Assembly: GCA_020636105.1 (NCBI GenBank)
Contig: JACJYL010000002.1
Span: forward strand, 620,001-684,000
Source of the DNA: Lewinellaceae bacterium
Lineage (GTDB): Bacteria; Bacteroidota; Bacteroidia; Chitinophagales; Saprospiraceae
Direction of reading: 5' to 3'
Length of the DNA stretch: 64,000 nt
Part shown: positions 48,571-57,130 of the stretch, piece after piece
Layout: each line of letters begins with the position of its first letter
Position numbering within the stretch: position 1 is the stretch's first letter
Program-made: the position numbers and the translations under genes
The notes under the pieces: generated by a model
Told to the model about the DNA's origin: nothing
Seen by the model: the letters and a program-made list of their open reading frames with translations, nothing else
Database searches by the model: none

Positions 48571-50136
48571 ATGAAGAGGCTTTTATTACTTCCCGTCCTG
48601 TTTTTATTCATCTTCCACCTCAACGCCCAGGAAGGTGGAGAATTTCTTGAAACCTTTGACAAAGAGCTGCCTCAAAAAGCCAACAAAGAATTTCAATTCC
48701 TCGCCTTTTTCTTTACCAAAGGGGTGGCGAATAACATATACCCCAAAAACGACCTGCTCAAAGGACAGATCGTTGGGCGACTTTTTGGTTCCAATACCAC
48801 AACCACTTCCGACAGCCTGCATCCACGGTACGCGGAGCAGCGTATTTTGCCTTTTTTTATTTACCAGCCCAAACTCTTCAACGGTAAGGCTATCTTCAGG
48901 GCTTCCCTTGAGATCGACTGGACCTGGGGAGATGTTTCCTATGGCACCGGGGGCAATGGAGGATCGGCTTTTTCTGCCGACCAGGTGAATATTCAAACCC
49001 AAAACATAGAACTGGAACTCATCCCAAAATCCGGCTGGGCAGTCAACCTGGGCCTCATGCGCCTTTTCGACTCCCCTCATAACCCTTACCGCACTTATTT
49101 TGACAAAATGCTGGTCACCGGTTACCGCCTCTCCTACTGGGGATCCGATGCCGTCGGGGTAAATGTGCGCCGGGATGCTGATTTCTACAAATGGAAAGCC
49201 GGATTTTACCAGTTGTACGAAAACAACACCAATGAAAATGACGATGTCATCCTCGGTGAATTTTCGTACCAGCATCAGCTGGGGTTACGCTGGAATCTCG
49301 GAGGATCCCTTTATTATGTCAGGGATCGTGCCAATGGCGAAGGCGGGCCTTCTATCCTCGGACAGGGGTTGAACGCCACCCTCAATGCCTACAACGGAAC
49401 CTATCGTTTCCCATTTGCCGGTTCCGCGTACAAGGCAGACGTTCTTTGGCTGGGCACCTATTTCAGTTTCAATGAGGATTATATGATGCACCGCTTTTTT
49501 GCCAATGGATTTGCCAATGCCAATTTTGGAGCCATCCAACTGGACAAGGGCAGTGGTTTTAACAAAGGGCCTTCGATCGCAGGACTGGCGACGAACTTCC
49601 GGTTTGGTTACCGCCATGGACAGACCATTGATGATATCGCCTGGATCGATGCGATTTATACCACAGGGGATAAAAACGGGATCACAGATGACAAATACTC
49701 CGGCGTGATCACCGGCAATACCTGGGGTACCCCGGGAGCTATTTTCATCGGTCATGGTGCTTACCTGATCTTTCCCCACGGCAACGTAATCAACCGATAC
49801 TGGGCGCTGGTGCCGGACCTTTCCAATATGGGATATGGCGTGCTGGGCGGAACGGCAAATTACAGCAAGGCGATCATTCCCCATAAATTCAGTTTCAAAG
49901 TGGGCGGCGCCTGGGCGATGAGCGTAGCCAATCCTATTGGAGGAGGCAAATCTATCGGGCTCGAAGCCAATGCCCGCCTGAGTTATCAATTGGGTCCTTT
50001 TATGACCCTGGAATGGCATTCGGCCTATGCGTGGCTGGGTGATTTTTATGACAGCTCCCTGGTCAATGGCGGCAATTCCGAAAGGCCCATCAATCCATGG
50101 ACCAGTTTTATTGGTTTCAAATGGCTCATGTTTTAA
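48571..50136 (+). CDS. Outer-membrane porin-like protein
   Basis: The protein has 521 residues and a signal peptide (1-20, ending HLNAQ). The rest shows alternating amphipathic strands and Tyr/Trp/Gly-rich loops (LEIDWTWGDVSYGTGGNGG), ending TSFIGFKWLMF, a hydrophobic C-terminus typical of outer-membrane barrels. It could let products of the extracellular lipase into the periplasm. The exact family (alginate-export/OprD-like or other) I cannot tell. The gene lies 125 bp after the Cys-rich lipoprotein gene and 18 bp before the lipoprotein hydrolase gene. Confidence 0.78.
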   Translation: MKRLLLLPVLFLFIFHLNAQEGGEFLETFDKELPQKANKEFQFLAFFFTKGVANNIYPKNDLLKGQIVGRLFGSNTTTTSDSLHPRYAEQRILPFFIYQPKLFNGKAIFRASLEIDWTWGDVSYGTGGNGGSAFSADQVNIQTQNIELELIPKSGWAVNLGLMRLFDSPHNPYRTYFDKMLVTGYRLSYWGSDAVGVNVRRDADFYKWKAGFYQLYENNTNENDDVILGEFSYQHQLGLRWNLGGSLYYVRDRANGEGGPSILGQGLNATLNAYNGTYRFPFAGSAYKADVLWLGTYFSFNEDYMMHRFFANGFANANFGAIQLDKGSGFNKGPSIAGLATNFRFGYRHGQTIDDIAWIDAIYTTGDKNGITDDKYSGVITGNTWGTPGAIFIGHGAYLIFPHGNVINRYWALVPDLSNMGYGVLGGTANYSKAIIPHKFSFKVGGAWAMSVANPIGGGKSIGLEANARLSYQLGPFMTLEWHSAYAWLGDFYDSSLVNGGNSERPINPWTSFIGFKWLMF

Positions 50137-50154
50137 TGCGAAAAATCTAATCAG

Positions 50155-51099
50155 ATGCAAAAAATATCTTTTATCCTGTTTATCGGACTCCTCGTTAGCT
50201 CCTGTGGATTTCAGCAATCCATTGTCCCTCTGAAATCTTTTGATGAACTCAACTATCCATACGAGGTAAAAAAGGTGCGGCTTAAGGGGGATATAGAAGT
50301 AGCCTATGCCGATGAAGGCAAAGGAGCCCAAACCATTATTTTCGTGCACGGCCTGGGCAGTTATATGCCTGCCTGGAAGAAAAATATCAGCGTTTTGAAA
50401 AATGATTTTCGCTGTATAGCCATCGACCTGCCGGGATATGGCAAATCCAGCAAGGCCAAATACGACGGTAGCATGCAGTTTTACGCCAGGGTTCTGGCTG
50501 ATTTCATCGACGCCCTTGAACTCCACAATGTGGTGGTCGCCGGGCATTCCATGGGCGGGCAGATCGGTGTGGTTGCAGCCCTGGCTTATCCCGACAAAAT
50601 CGACAAACTCATCCTCGCGGCTCCTGCAGGCTTTGAACGCTTCAACAAAGGACAAAGACAATGGTTCAGGGAAGTTTTCACCCCTGATCTCGTCAAACTT
50701 ACTCCTGTTGAGGCGATCAAATCAAACCTCGCCTTTAATTTTTACGATATGCCTGCCGATGCCGAGTTTATGATCAAAGACCGGATCGAAATGCGGTCGG
50801 CGGAAGACTTTGGCTGGTATTGTTATATCATCCCGGAAAATGTAAAAGGCATGGTCGACGCTCCCGTTTTTGATCACCTTAAAGAAATCAAACAACCGGT
50901 GCTGACCCTTTTTGGAAAACAGGACAATCTCATCCCAAACCGTTATCTCAACGGAGGGGCCACTGAAAAATATGCCAAAGAAGGAGCAGAACAAATCCCG
51001 GACTGCCAACTCATCATGGTTGACAAAGCAGGACATTTTGTGCAATTTGAACAACCCGAAATATTCAACCAGGCGGTAAAGGATTTTTTGAAAGGATAA
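50155..51099 (+). CDS. Lipoprotein alpha/beta hydrolase
   Basis: This 314-residue enzyme has a lipobox (LLVSSC, Cys17), so it is anchored in the periplasm or outer membrane. The oxyanion loop FVHGLGSYMPAW, nucleophile Ser132 in AGHSMGGQ, and His in DKAGHFVQFEQPE are all present. It resembles the cytosolic hydrolase at 42679 over the whole length (by eye close to half of the residues identical). This is the last gene of the apparent operon from 44112. A TPR-like protein gene follows after 108 bp. Confidence 0.88.
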   Translation: MQKISFILFIGLLVSSCGFQQSIVPLKSFDELNYPYEVKKVRLKGDIEVAYADEGKGAQTIIFVHGLGSYMPAWKKNISVLKNDFRCIAIDLPGYGKSSKAKYDGSMQFYARVLADFIDALELHNVVVAGHSMGGQIGVVAALAYPDKIDKLILAAPAGFERFNKGQRQWFREVFTPDLVKLTPVEAIKSNLAFNFYDMPADAEFMIKDRIEMRSAEDFGWYCYIIPENVKGMVDAPVFDHLKEIKQPVLTLFGKQDNLIPNRYLNGGATEKYAKEGAEQIPDCQLIMVDKAGHFVQFEQPEIFNQAVKDFLKG

Positions 51100-51207
51100 C
51101 AGAGCGAAAAGGAATATTTTTTTATCAAAAAAAATCGTTTCTTTAGGGTGGACAATTTCATTTTTAAACCATCCAAAAATAATGCCGGGCGGACCCATTG
51201 ACGCGCT

Positions 51208-52617
51208 ATGAGAAGCAAGCTTAAAAAATTTACAGAATTTGCCAATACCCTGTTGCCGCACGAGACTGCTTTTTTATTGAGCAGCCAGCAGTTTGTGGAT
51301 GAAGAAAAACTGGCCATTCTCAAGCAAGTGGATTACAATTGCCGCAACATTGACCAGTTTACGCCCTACGACGACACCATCGACAAGCGAAAGTTTTCCA
51401 ACCTGAAAAACTGGATCACTGACCGTTTAAATGCTATTGATGTGGATGCCTTTTTTGAATGGATCATTGAGATGGAACGCAAGATCATGACAGATTCCAT
51501 CCACCTCAAAGAAGAAAAACAACTGCTTAAGGCGATCAGGAATCACCGGCATCCCATTGCCTATTTCACCAAGTTTTATGAATTGGTTCGTTCCTACGAT
51601 CATTTTCTCCTCATCCGTCTCCGGTATGAGGATCATGCGATTACGGACCATTTTCTCACCGAACACAAAGACCAATACCTTCGTGTGGTGGCCGTGAATG
51701 AACAAATGCACCAGGCCACCCAGGATATCGTTCAGCAATATTCCAACAGCGTTGCCGAATCCAAACAATGGGAAGAATGGCTCAACCAGGTTTTTTCAGA
51801 CGAATCCATGGATGGACTCAACCGTTACATGGCCCTGATCAGGTTGAGTTTTATTGGTTTTAATTACAACAAATTTGGCCTGCTCCTGGAAAAATTCAAT
51901 TACCTCGACGAAAAATTCACCCAGGGTTTTTTTTATTCCAAACGCATTTTACTGAATTATTACAACAACCGTCTGCTGCTGCACAGCCGCTTCAATGAAT
52001 ATGACCTGGCCATCTATTACGGTTATCTTTCCATCCGGAAAAAGAATCATGATTACATTTTTTATGTAAACAATTTATGCGCCGTATTGCTTCGCCAGCA
52101 CCGAAACGAAGAAGCCTTGAAACTGATGCGCAAAGCGGCGCCGGAGATGAAAGTGACCAAAAATTTTCATAACAAGATCGGTTATGTCGCTTTTTACATC
52201 AAAGCGCTTAACAGCAACAATCTTTCCAAAAATGCGGAAAATTATGCCGATACTTTTTTGAAAGCCTATGAGAAAGAAGTGCTCCGCTTCCGGTGGCACC
52301 TTTTCTTTAGCGTTTACCTGGAGACCCTGTTGTTTCGAAAGAATCACATGAAACTGCTCAATTTGGCCAGAAAATACAAATTGCCGGAGAAAGACAAAAT
52401 CTACCAGGCGCGCGCCAATTACCTTCCGGTCATTCCGTGGCTCATCGGGTTAGCCAATTACCGGTCCGAGCTTATCACCAAAAAAGAACTCATCCTTACC
52501 TTGAAAGAGTCGACAGAACAATTATCCGATGCTCAAAAAAGCCTGCCTTCCTTCAAAAACCTGGTGGAAGACTTTAAGGTTTTTATTCCGGAGATTACGA
52601 ATTTGTTGATTGTTTAA
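51208..52617 (+). CDS. Cytoplasmic helical protein, TPR-like, unknown function
   Basis: This 469-residue protein has no signal peptide. It is almost all predicted helix, with about 34-residue periodicity between residues 200 and 420 (YNNRLLLHSRFNEYDLAIYYG, NLCAVLLRQHRNEEALKLM). That resembles degenerate TPR repeats. I do not recognise a specific family. It starts 108 bp after the lipoprotein hydrolase and is convergent with ogt. Confidence 0.7.
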   Translation: MRSKLKKFTEFANTLLPHETAFLLSSQQFVDEEKLAILKQVDYNCRNIDQFTPYDDTIDKRKFSNLKNWITDRLNAIDVDAFFEWIIEMERKIMTDSIHLKEEKQLLKAIRNHRHPIAYFTKFYELVRSYDHFLLIRLRYEDHAITDHFLTEHKDQYLRVVAVNEQMHQATQDIVQQYSNSVAESKQWEEWLNQVFSDESMDGLNRYMALIRLSFIGFNYNKFGLLLEKFNYLDEKFTQGFFYSKRILLNYYNNRLLLHSRFNEYDLAIYYGYLSIRKKNHDYIFYVNNLCAVLLRQHRNEEALKLMRKAAPEMKVTKNFHNKIGYVAFYIKALNSNNLSKNAENYADTFLKAYEKEVLRFRWHLFFSVYLETLLFRKNHMKLLNLARKYKLPEKDKIYQARANYLPVIPWLIGLANYRSELITKKELILTLKESTEQLSDAQKSLPSFKNLVEDFKVFIPEITNLLIV

Positions 52618-52647
52618 ATGGAGTGAAGCGAAATTCCACTTACTTCC

Positions 52648-53136
52648 CTAAAACAAACTGCCCTGCCGGGCAAAACTCATGGGATTTTCCAGTTCCAGCA
52701 GCCTGCGCTTCATGTCGAGGCCGTAAAAGTAGCCCTGGAGGTCGCCGCTTTTACCAATGACCCGATGACAGGGTACGATGATGGCGATCGGGTTGTTGCG
52801 GTTGGCCAGGCCCACGGCACGTACTGCCTTTGGATTTTTTAGCGTTTCCGCAATGGCCGAATAGGATGTGGTATGGCCGTAAGGGATCTTCAGGAGTTCT
52901 TTCCAGACGGAAATATTGAATTCAGTAGCCCCGCCCCAATCAAGCTTGAGGTCAAATTCCTGCAATTGCCTTTTAAAATACAGATCCAGCTGCACCACAC
53001 ATTCCCTTAATTCTTCAGGGATCGGCCCTGCCGGACATGGTTTTTTATCGGACAAGCGTACCGATTGAATACCGAGTTCGCTGCCCTTGATTTCAAAACA
53101 TCCGAAAGAAGAAAAGTAATGCGTTTTTGCTAACAT
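52648..53136 (-). CDS. ogt: Methylated-DNA-protein-cysteine methyltransferase
   Basis: This 162-residue DNA repair enzyme transfers methyl from O6-methylguanine to Cys123 in the signature VPCHRVIG. VWKELLKIPYGHTTSYSAIA and the RAVGLANRNNP stretch are typical of the helix-turn-helix half. The frame extends to 53166, but the extra residues (MTNQQPVPSN) derive from heptamer-repeat DNA (CAACCAG type), so I choose the inner ATG at 53136. The gene is convergent with the gene at 51208. Confidence 0.9.
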   Translation of the reverse strand: MLAKTHYFSSFGCFEIKGSELGIQSVRLSDKKPCPAGPIPEELRECVVQLDLYFKRQLQEFDLKLDWGGATEFNISVWKELLKIPYGHTTSYSAIAETLKNPKAVRAVGLANRNNPIAIIVPCHRVIGKSGDLQGYFYGLDMKRRLLELENPMSFARQGSLF

Positions 53137-53333
53137 GTTGCTCGGTACTGGTTGCTGGTTTGTCAATTGTCAATGCCTAAAATAGCTTGAACCAAATGGT
53201 ATATAATCGTTTATCAAAGATACGGCTTTGTTTTAATAGAAACCACTACCAATGCAAATCGAAATAGATTTTGAAAAACAAATTTACACTCCCTTATTTA
53301 TCCATTTGGACCCAACAAAAGAAAACCAGACAT

Positions 53334-53375
53334 CAACCAGTAACGAGTAACCAGCAACAAGCAACCAGCATCAAG
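53334..53375. repeat. Heptamer repeat abutting the cdaA stop
   Basis: Six heptamers of the form CAACCAG or TAACGAG end just before the cdaA stop codon. The pattern matches the array at 31102, and related heptamers occur near the ogt start (53137-53160). Confidence 0.7.
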
Positions 53376-53376
53376 C

Positions 53377-54174
53377 TCACACCCAATGGTCTTCCAACAG
53401 CACCCCTAGGCGTTCATCGCTCAATTTCCGTTCGAGTTTTCCGCCGAAGGCGAAGGAGATGCTCCCGGTTTCTTCGGAGACGACAAAAACCGCTACCCCG
53501 GCCCGTTCGGTGATGCCCACGGCGGCGCGGTGACGCAAGCCGACGCTTTTAGGCAATCGCGAGCTTTCTGAGACGGGCAGTACACAACTGGCCATTTCAA
53601 TTTTATTGTTATTGATGATCACTGCCCCGTCGTGCAGGGGACTTTCTTTACTAAAAATACTTTCGATCAATGGTTCTGAAATGATGGCATCCAGTGGTGC
53701 ACCGGCGGTGATGATACCTTCCAGGAAGAGGTTTCTTCTCAAGACGATGAGGGCCCCCGTTTTTTGGCGGCTCATCCGCTTGATGGCAGCCTTTAGCGTA
53801 TTGATAAAAGTGATATCCTGCTCCCCGTTCTGAAAATTGCGGTTGATGAACCGATCCACAAATTTAAACCTGCCTTTGATGGTGCTGTCGCCCAGGAAGA
53901 GCAGGAAGCGCCGCACCTCCGGCTGAAAAATGATGATGATGACAATCACCCCGACATTCATCACGGTGCCGAGGATGGCAGAGAGCATATCCATTTTCAG
54001 CTCTGTCACCAGCCACCCGATGACGTAAAGCATCAATACACCGATAAAAATATTAAAGGCAATGTTCCCCCGCAGCAGTTTGTACAACTGGTACAGCAGG
54101 TAACCTACGATAAGAATATCGAGGACATCCCAGATGCGGATCGGTAAAAAGCCTATGTCGAAGAGAAAGATCAT
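53377..54174 (-). CDS. cdaA: Membrane diadenylate cyclase CdaA
   Basis: The enzyme has 265 residues. Three N-terminal helices anchor it (LDILIVGYLLYQLYKLL, IAFNIFIGVLMLYVIGWL, VMNVGVIVIIIIFQ). The DAC domain follows, with LHDGAVI (residues 182-184 DGA) and GLRHRAAVG (214-216 RHR). These are the two catalytic signatures of cyclic di-AMP synthesis. It would make c-di-AMP, which regulates cell-envelope and ion homeostasis in many bacteria. There is no CdaR (YbbR) partner gene in the window. The heptamer repeats begin directly at its stop. Confidence 0.93.
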   Translation of the reverse strand: MIFLFDIGFLPIRIWDVLDILIVGYLLYQLYKLLRGNIAFNIFIGVLMLYVIGWLVTELKMDMLSAILGTVMNVGVIVIIIIFQPEVRRFLLFLGDSTIKGRFKFVDRFINRNFQNGEQDITFINTLKAAIKRMSRQKTGALIVLRRNLFLEGIITAGAPLDAIISEPLIESIFSKESPLHDGAVIINNNKIEMASCVLPVSESSRLPKSVGLRHRAAVGITERAGVAVFVVSEETGSISFAFGGKLERKLSDERLGVLLEDHWV

Positions 54175-54363
54175 GCGTGTTTGTTAGGGCGCAAAAATAG
54201 GGGAAATTGGGAGATTTTTATTAGAATAACCATTTTTAAAGATAAGTGTTTTGAGGAACTTATGCAATTCATTTTATGAACTTGGTCATTGTTCAAAATA
54301 TTAGTTGCTCCGGCGACTTTAATAAATAGTCATATTTAAATCAGGAAAACTTCGACATTCGTT

Positions 54364-54390
54364 ACCTGCCTGCAGACGCAGGAGGCAGGT
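54364..54390. repeat. Imperfect hairpin with a GCAGG core
   Basis: ACCTGCC and GGCAGGT arms enclose CCTGC/GCAGG inner pairing. It lies in the decayed part of the Avd-like remnant and resembles the inverted repeat at 29147. Confidence 0.55.
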
Positions 54391-54443
54391 TCTGTGGTTC
54401 TGGGTACCGCAAAAGGCAAGCTAAAGCATGCGCTACGTATTTT

Positions 54444-54596
54444 TTTCTCTCGGTCTATATAATAGGCCCCTATCAACATCCCTAAAATATCAGTAAGCTG
54501 ATTTTGTATCCTATCAGCTAATACAAACTTCTGTGCCCTGGGAAATTTGACTAATTGTGGTACAATATACTTCAACAACCATCGATCTTTTTTATA
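54444..54596 (-). pseudogene. Remnant of an Avd-like four-helix-bundle gene
   Basis: The open frame reads DRWLLKYIVPQLVKFPRAQ then KFVLADRIQNQLTDIL and LIGAYYIDREKK. KFPR.Q.F.L.DRI....LDIL..LI.AYY is the N-terminal half of the bAvd/S23-type four-helix-bundle family, which includes the accessory protein of diversity-generating retroelements. There is no ATG in frame, a stop lies just upstream (54597-54599), and after REKK the frame runs into repeat DNA. No reverse transcriptase is present. The surrounding 54175-54865 gap otherwise shows only the hairpin and the 76-bp repeat. Confidence 0.65.
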
Positions 54597-54631
54597 TTAA
54601 AAAAAGTTTGGGAGATCAAGGCTGCTTTCGC

Positions 54632-54804
54632 AAGGCTATGTGTTCTATGTTGCTATGTGTTAAAAAGAACCACATAGGCACAAAGTACACAAAGACACTG
54701 CTTTCCAAAGGCTATGTGTTCTATGTTGCTATGTGTTAAAAAGAACCACATAGGCACAAAGTACACAAAGACACTGCTTTCCAAAGGCTATGTGTTCTAT
54801 GTTG
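54632..54804. repeat. 76-bp tandem repeat, about 2.3 copies
   Basis: AAGGCTATGTGTTCTATG starts copies at 54632, 54708 and 54784. The first two 76-bp units are essentially identical and the third is cut short. Each unit can fold, because CTATGTGTTCT nearly complements AGAACCACATAG within it. Confidence 0.85.
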
Positions 54805-54865
54805 TGGCATAGTAAAATACCCAAAAGGAATTTTATTTAGAGAAAAACTCCTGAAAATGTAACGG

Positions 54866-57034
54866 TCAATACGGTTTCACCCTCAAATTATAATACATAA
54901 ATGACAAAATATCCGCCCCTTCGTTGATCTTCTTGGTGGTTGGTTTACCGGCACCATGACCTGAACTGCTGTCTATGCGGATGAGGACGGGGGCGTCTCC
55001 TTTTTGTTTATTTTGCATGGCCGCGGCGAACTTAAAGGAATGCGCCGGTGCCACCCGGTCATCATGGTCGGCAGTGGTGATGTAGGTGGCCGGGTAAGCG
55101 ACCGTATCCACATTGTGTAAAGGGGAATAGGAATACAAATAGTCGAATAGATCTTCGTCTGAGGCAGAGCCGTATTCAGCAGCCCAGGCCCAGCCGATGG
55201 AGAATTTTTCGTAACGTAACATATCCATTACGCCCACCGCAGGGATGGCCACTTTGTACAGGTCAGGACGCTGGGTGAGGCAGGCGCCTACCAGCAGTCC
55301 GCCGTTGGAGCGACCGTAGATGGCCAGCTTTCCGGAAGAAGTGTATTTTTGGGCGATGAGGTATTCTGCTGCCGTCTGGAAGTCGTCGAAGACGGTTTGT
55401 TTGCGCTTGAGCATCCCAGCCTTGTGCCATCGTTCCCCGAATTCGCCTCCCCCGCGAAGGCTGGCCACCGCACAAACGCCATTGTTTTCCAGCACCACGG
55501 AAAATAAATTCAGCCGCGTGACATTGTACATCGGCAGGATGGGAATGTTGAACCCTCCGTAACCATACAGCAATGTTGGCGCATCTCCATTTGGCTTGAA
55601 GTCTTTTTTATGCACAATAAAGATCGGAATTTTCTCCCGGTCATAACTTTGGTACCACTCTTGCTTGATGACGTAATCTTCGCTGTTGAAGCTCGTCTTC
55701 GGTGCTTTGTACAATTCGTTTTTGTAATCCTTCAGGTCCAGGTGATAAATAGATTCGGGCTGCACCAGGGTGGAAAAACTGTAAAACACTTCGTCGTTAT
55801 CTGTTCCCATGGTGATGTCCGTTACGGTTCCGATGCCGCTGAGGGCGACGGTATTCAGCAAAACTCCCTTTGCATCAAATATCTTGAGCTGGGAAGAGGC
55901 ATTGTGCAGGTAGGAGACGATAATTTTATCCCCTGCCTGTTTGACATCAAGCATCATATCATCCGATTGGGGAATCACTTCTTCCCAATATCCCGGTTCC
56001 GGATGTGCGGTGCTTACGAGTATCAACCTGGAGTTGGCAGCACTATGATTTGTTTTCACCAATAGTTTTTCGCCCATGTTCCCCACGACCTCAAAATCAT
56101 GATCAAAATCCTCCACGATGGGTTCAAAATAGACCTCATCGGAATTCAACCGCTGAAAATACAGGGCATTGCCATTGGTGGATTCCACTACCGAGAGATA
56201 CAGGAATCGCTCATCCTTAGTCGTTCCGGCATAAACGTTACGTTTGGCATTGAAGCGGTCGGCAAATATTAGTTCATCTTCTTTCTGGGGGGTGCCGACC
56301 TTGTGATAGAATAACTGGTGGAACTCATTCACCGCCGTCAGGGCATTCCCCCCTTCCACCGCCGGATACCGACTGTAGTAAAATCCATCATTAAACCAGG
56401 AAATTCCTGAAAATTTAACCCACCTGATCGTATCGGTGAGCATTTTTTTGATCCGCATATCCATCACCCGGATGGTTCGCCAGTCAGAGCCGCTTTCGGT
56501 TACCTGGAATGCCAGGAGAGAACCGTCCTTTGAAAAACTGTACTCCCCCATGGCCACCGTTCCGTCGGTAGAAAAAATATTGGGATCCAGGACCAATTCA
56601 GGCGCATCGAAAATATCTTTCATCCGGTAGAGGGCGTCCTGATTTTGGAGTCCGTCATTTTTAAAGGCGTAATAATAATCCCCGTGCTTCTCCGGGGAAG
56701 AGAACCTTTCATAGTTCCACAATTCAGCCAGCCGTCGCGCAATGGTATCCCTGAAAGGAATCTTTTTCAGGTAACTCGCCTCCAGTTTTCTTTGCTGATT
56801 GATCCAGTTATCGGTCGACGGAGAGTTATATTCCAGCCATCTGAATGGATCCATTACCTTCATACCGAAAAAGTCATCCACAATACTCGTATCTTTGTAG
56901 GTATCCGGATATTGAATGTCTAACTTTTTGAAATAAGTCTCAGGATCAAAAGCAGTCTGGTTTCTTTTATCCTTACAGGAAAAAAAGAAAAATATGGCTA
57001 TAAAAAAGACTGGAATAAAATATCGATTAGTCAT
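54866..57034 (-). CDS. Prolyl oligopeptidase (S9A), lipoprotein
   Basis: This 722-residue enzyme has a lipobox (FFFFSC, Cys20), so it is anchored in the periplasm or outer membrane. The N-terminal propeller is preceded by the family opening PDTYKDTSIVDDFFGMKVMDPFRWLE. The catalytic serine is in YGRSNGGLLVGA, the aspartate in TADHDDRVAPAHSF and the histidine in SSSGHGAGKP. All three are present, so it should cleave short peptides after proline. The gene stands alone, diverging from the gene at 57131; TATATTTG at 57110-57117 on the minus strand fits a promoter element but lacks a partner. Confidence 0.93.
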   Translation of the reverse strand: MTNRYFIPVFFIAIFFFFSCKDKRNQTAFDPETYFKKLDIQYPDTYKDTSIVDDFFGMKVMDPFRWLEYNSPSTDNWINQQRKLEASYLKKIPFRDTIARRLAELWNYERFSSPEKHGDYYYAFKNDGLQNQDALYRMKDIFDAPELVLDPNIFSTDGTVAMGEYSFSKDGSLLAFQVTESGSDWRTIRVMDMRIKKMLTDTIRWVKFSGISWFNDGFYYSRYPAVEGGNALTAVNEFHQLFYHKVGTPQKEDELIFADRFNAKRNVYAGTTKDERFLYLSVVESTNGNALYFQRLNSDEVYFEPIVEDFDHDFEVVGNMGEKLLVKTNHSAANSRLILVSTAHPEPGYWEEVIPQSDDMMLDVKQAGDKIIVSYLHNASSQLKIFDAKGVLLNTVALSGIGTVTDITMGTDNDEVFYSFSTLVQPESIYHLDLKDYKNELYKAPKTSFNSEDYVIKQEWYQSYDREKIPIFIVHKKDFKPNGDAPTLLYGYGGFNIPILPMYNVTRLNLFSVVLENNGVCAVASLRGGGEFGERWHKAGMLKRKQTVFDDFQTAAEYLIAQKYTSSGKLAIYGRSNGGLLVGACLTQRPDLYKVAIPAVGVMDMLRYEKFSIGWAWAAEYGSASDEDLFDYLYSYSPLHNVDTVAYPATYITTADHDDRVAPAHSFKFAAAMQNKQKGDAPVLIRIDSSSGHGAGKPTTKKINEGADILSFMYYNLRVKPY

Positions 57035-57130
57035 TTATGGTTATTTTTGTGATTAAGGTCTTCCGGCACCGCACCATTTTTCGGGATTTCTCAAGATGCC
57101 TTCCGGGATCAAATATATAAAATGCAATAT

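Noticed and set aside
41121..51099. Complete olefin (Ole) biosynthesis cluster
   Set aside because: There is no OleD-like reductase, and the KASIII-like protein lacks the His and Asn that OleA keeps.
53252..53350. Short frame MQIEIDFEKQIYTPLFIHLD...
   Set aside because: It is 32 codons long, ends inside the heptamer repeats, and has no known relative that I recognise.
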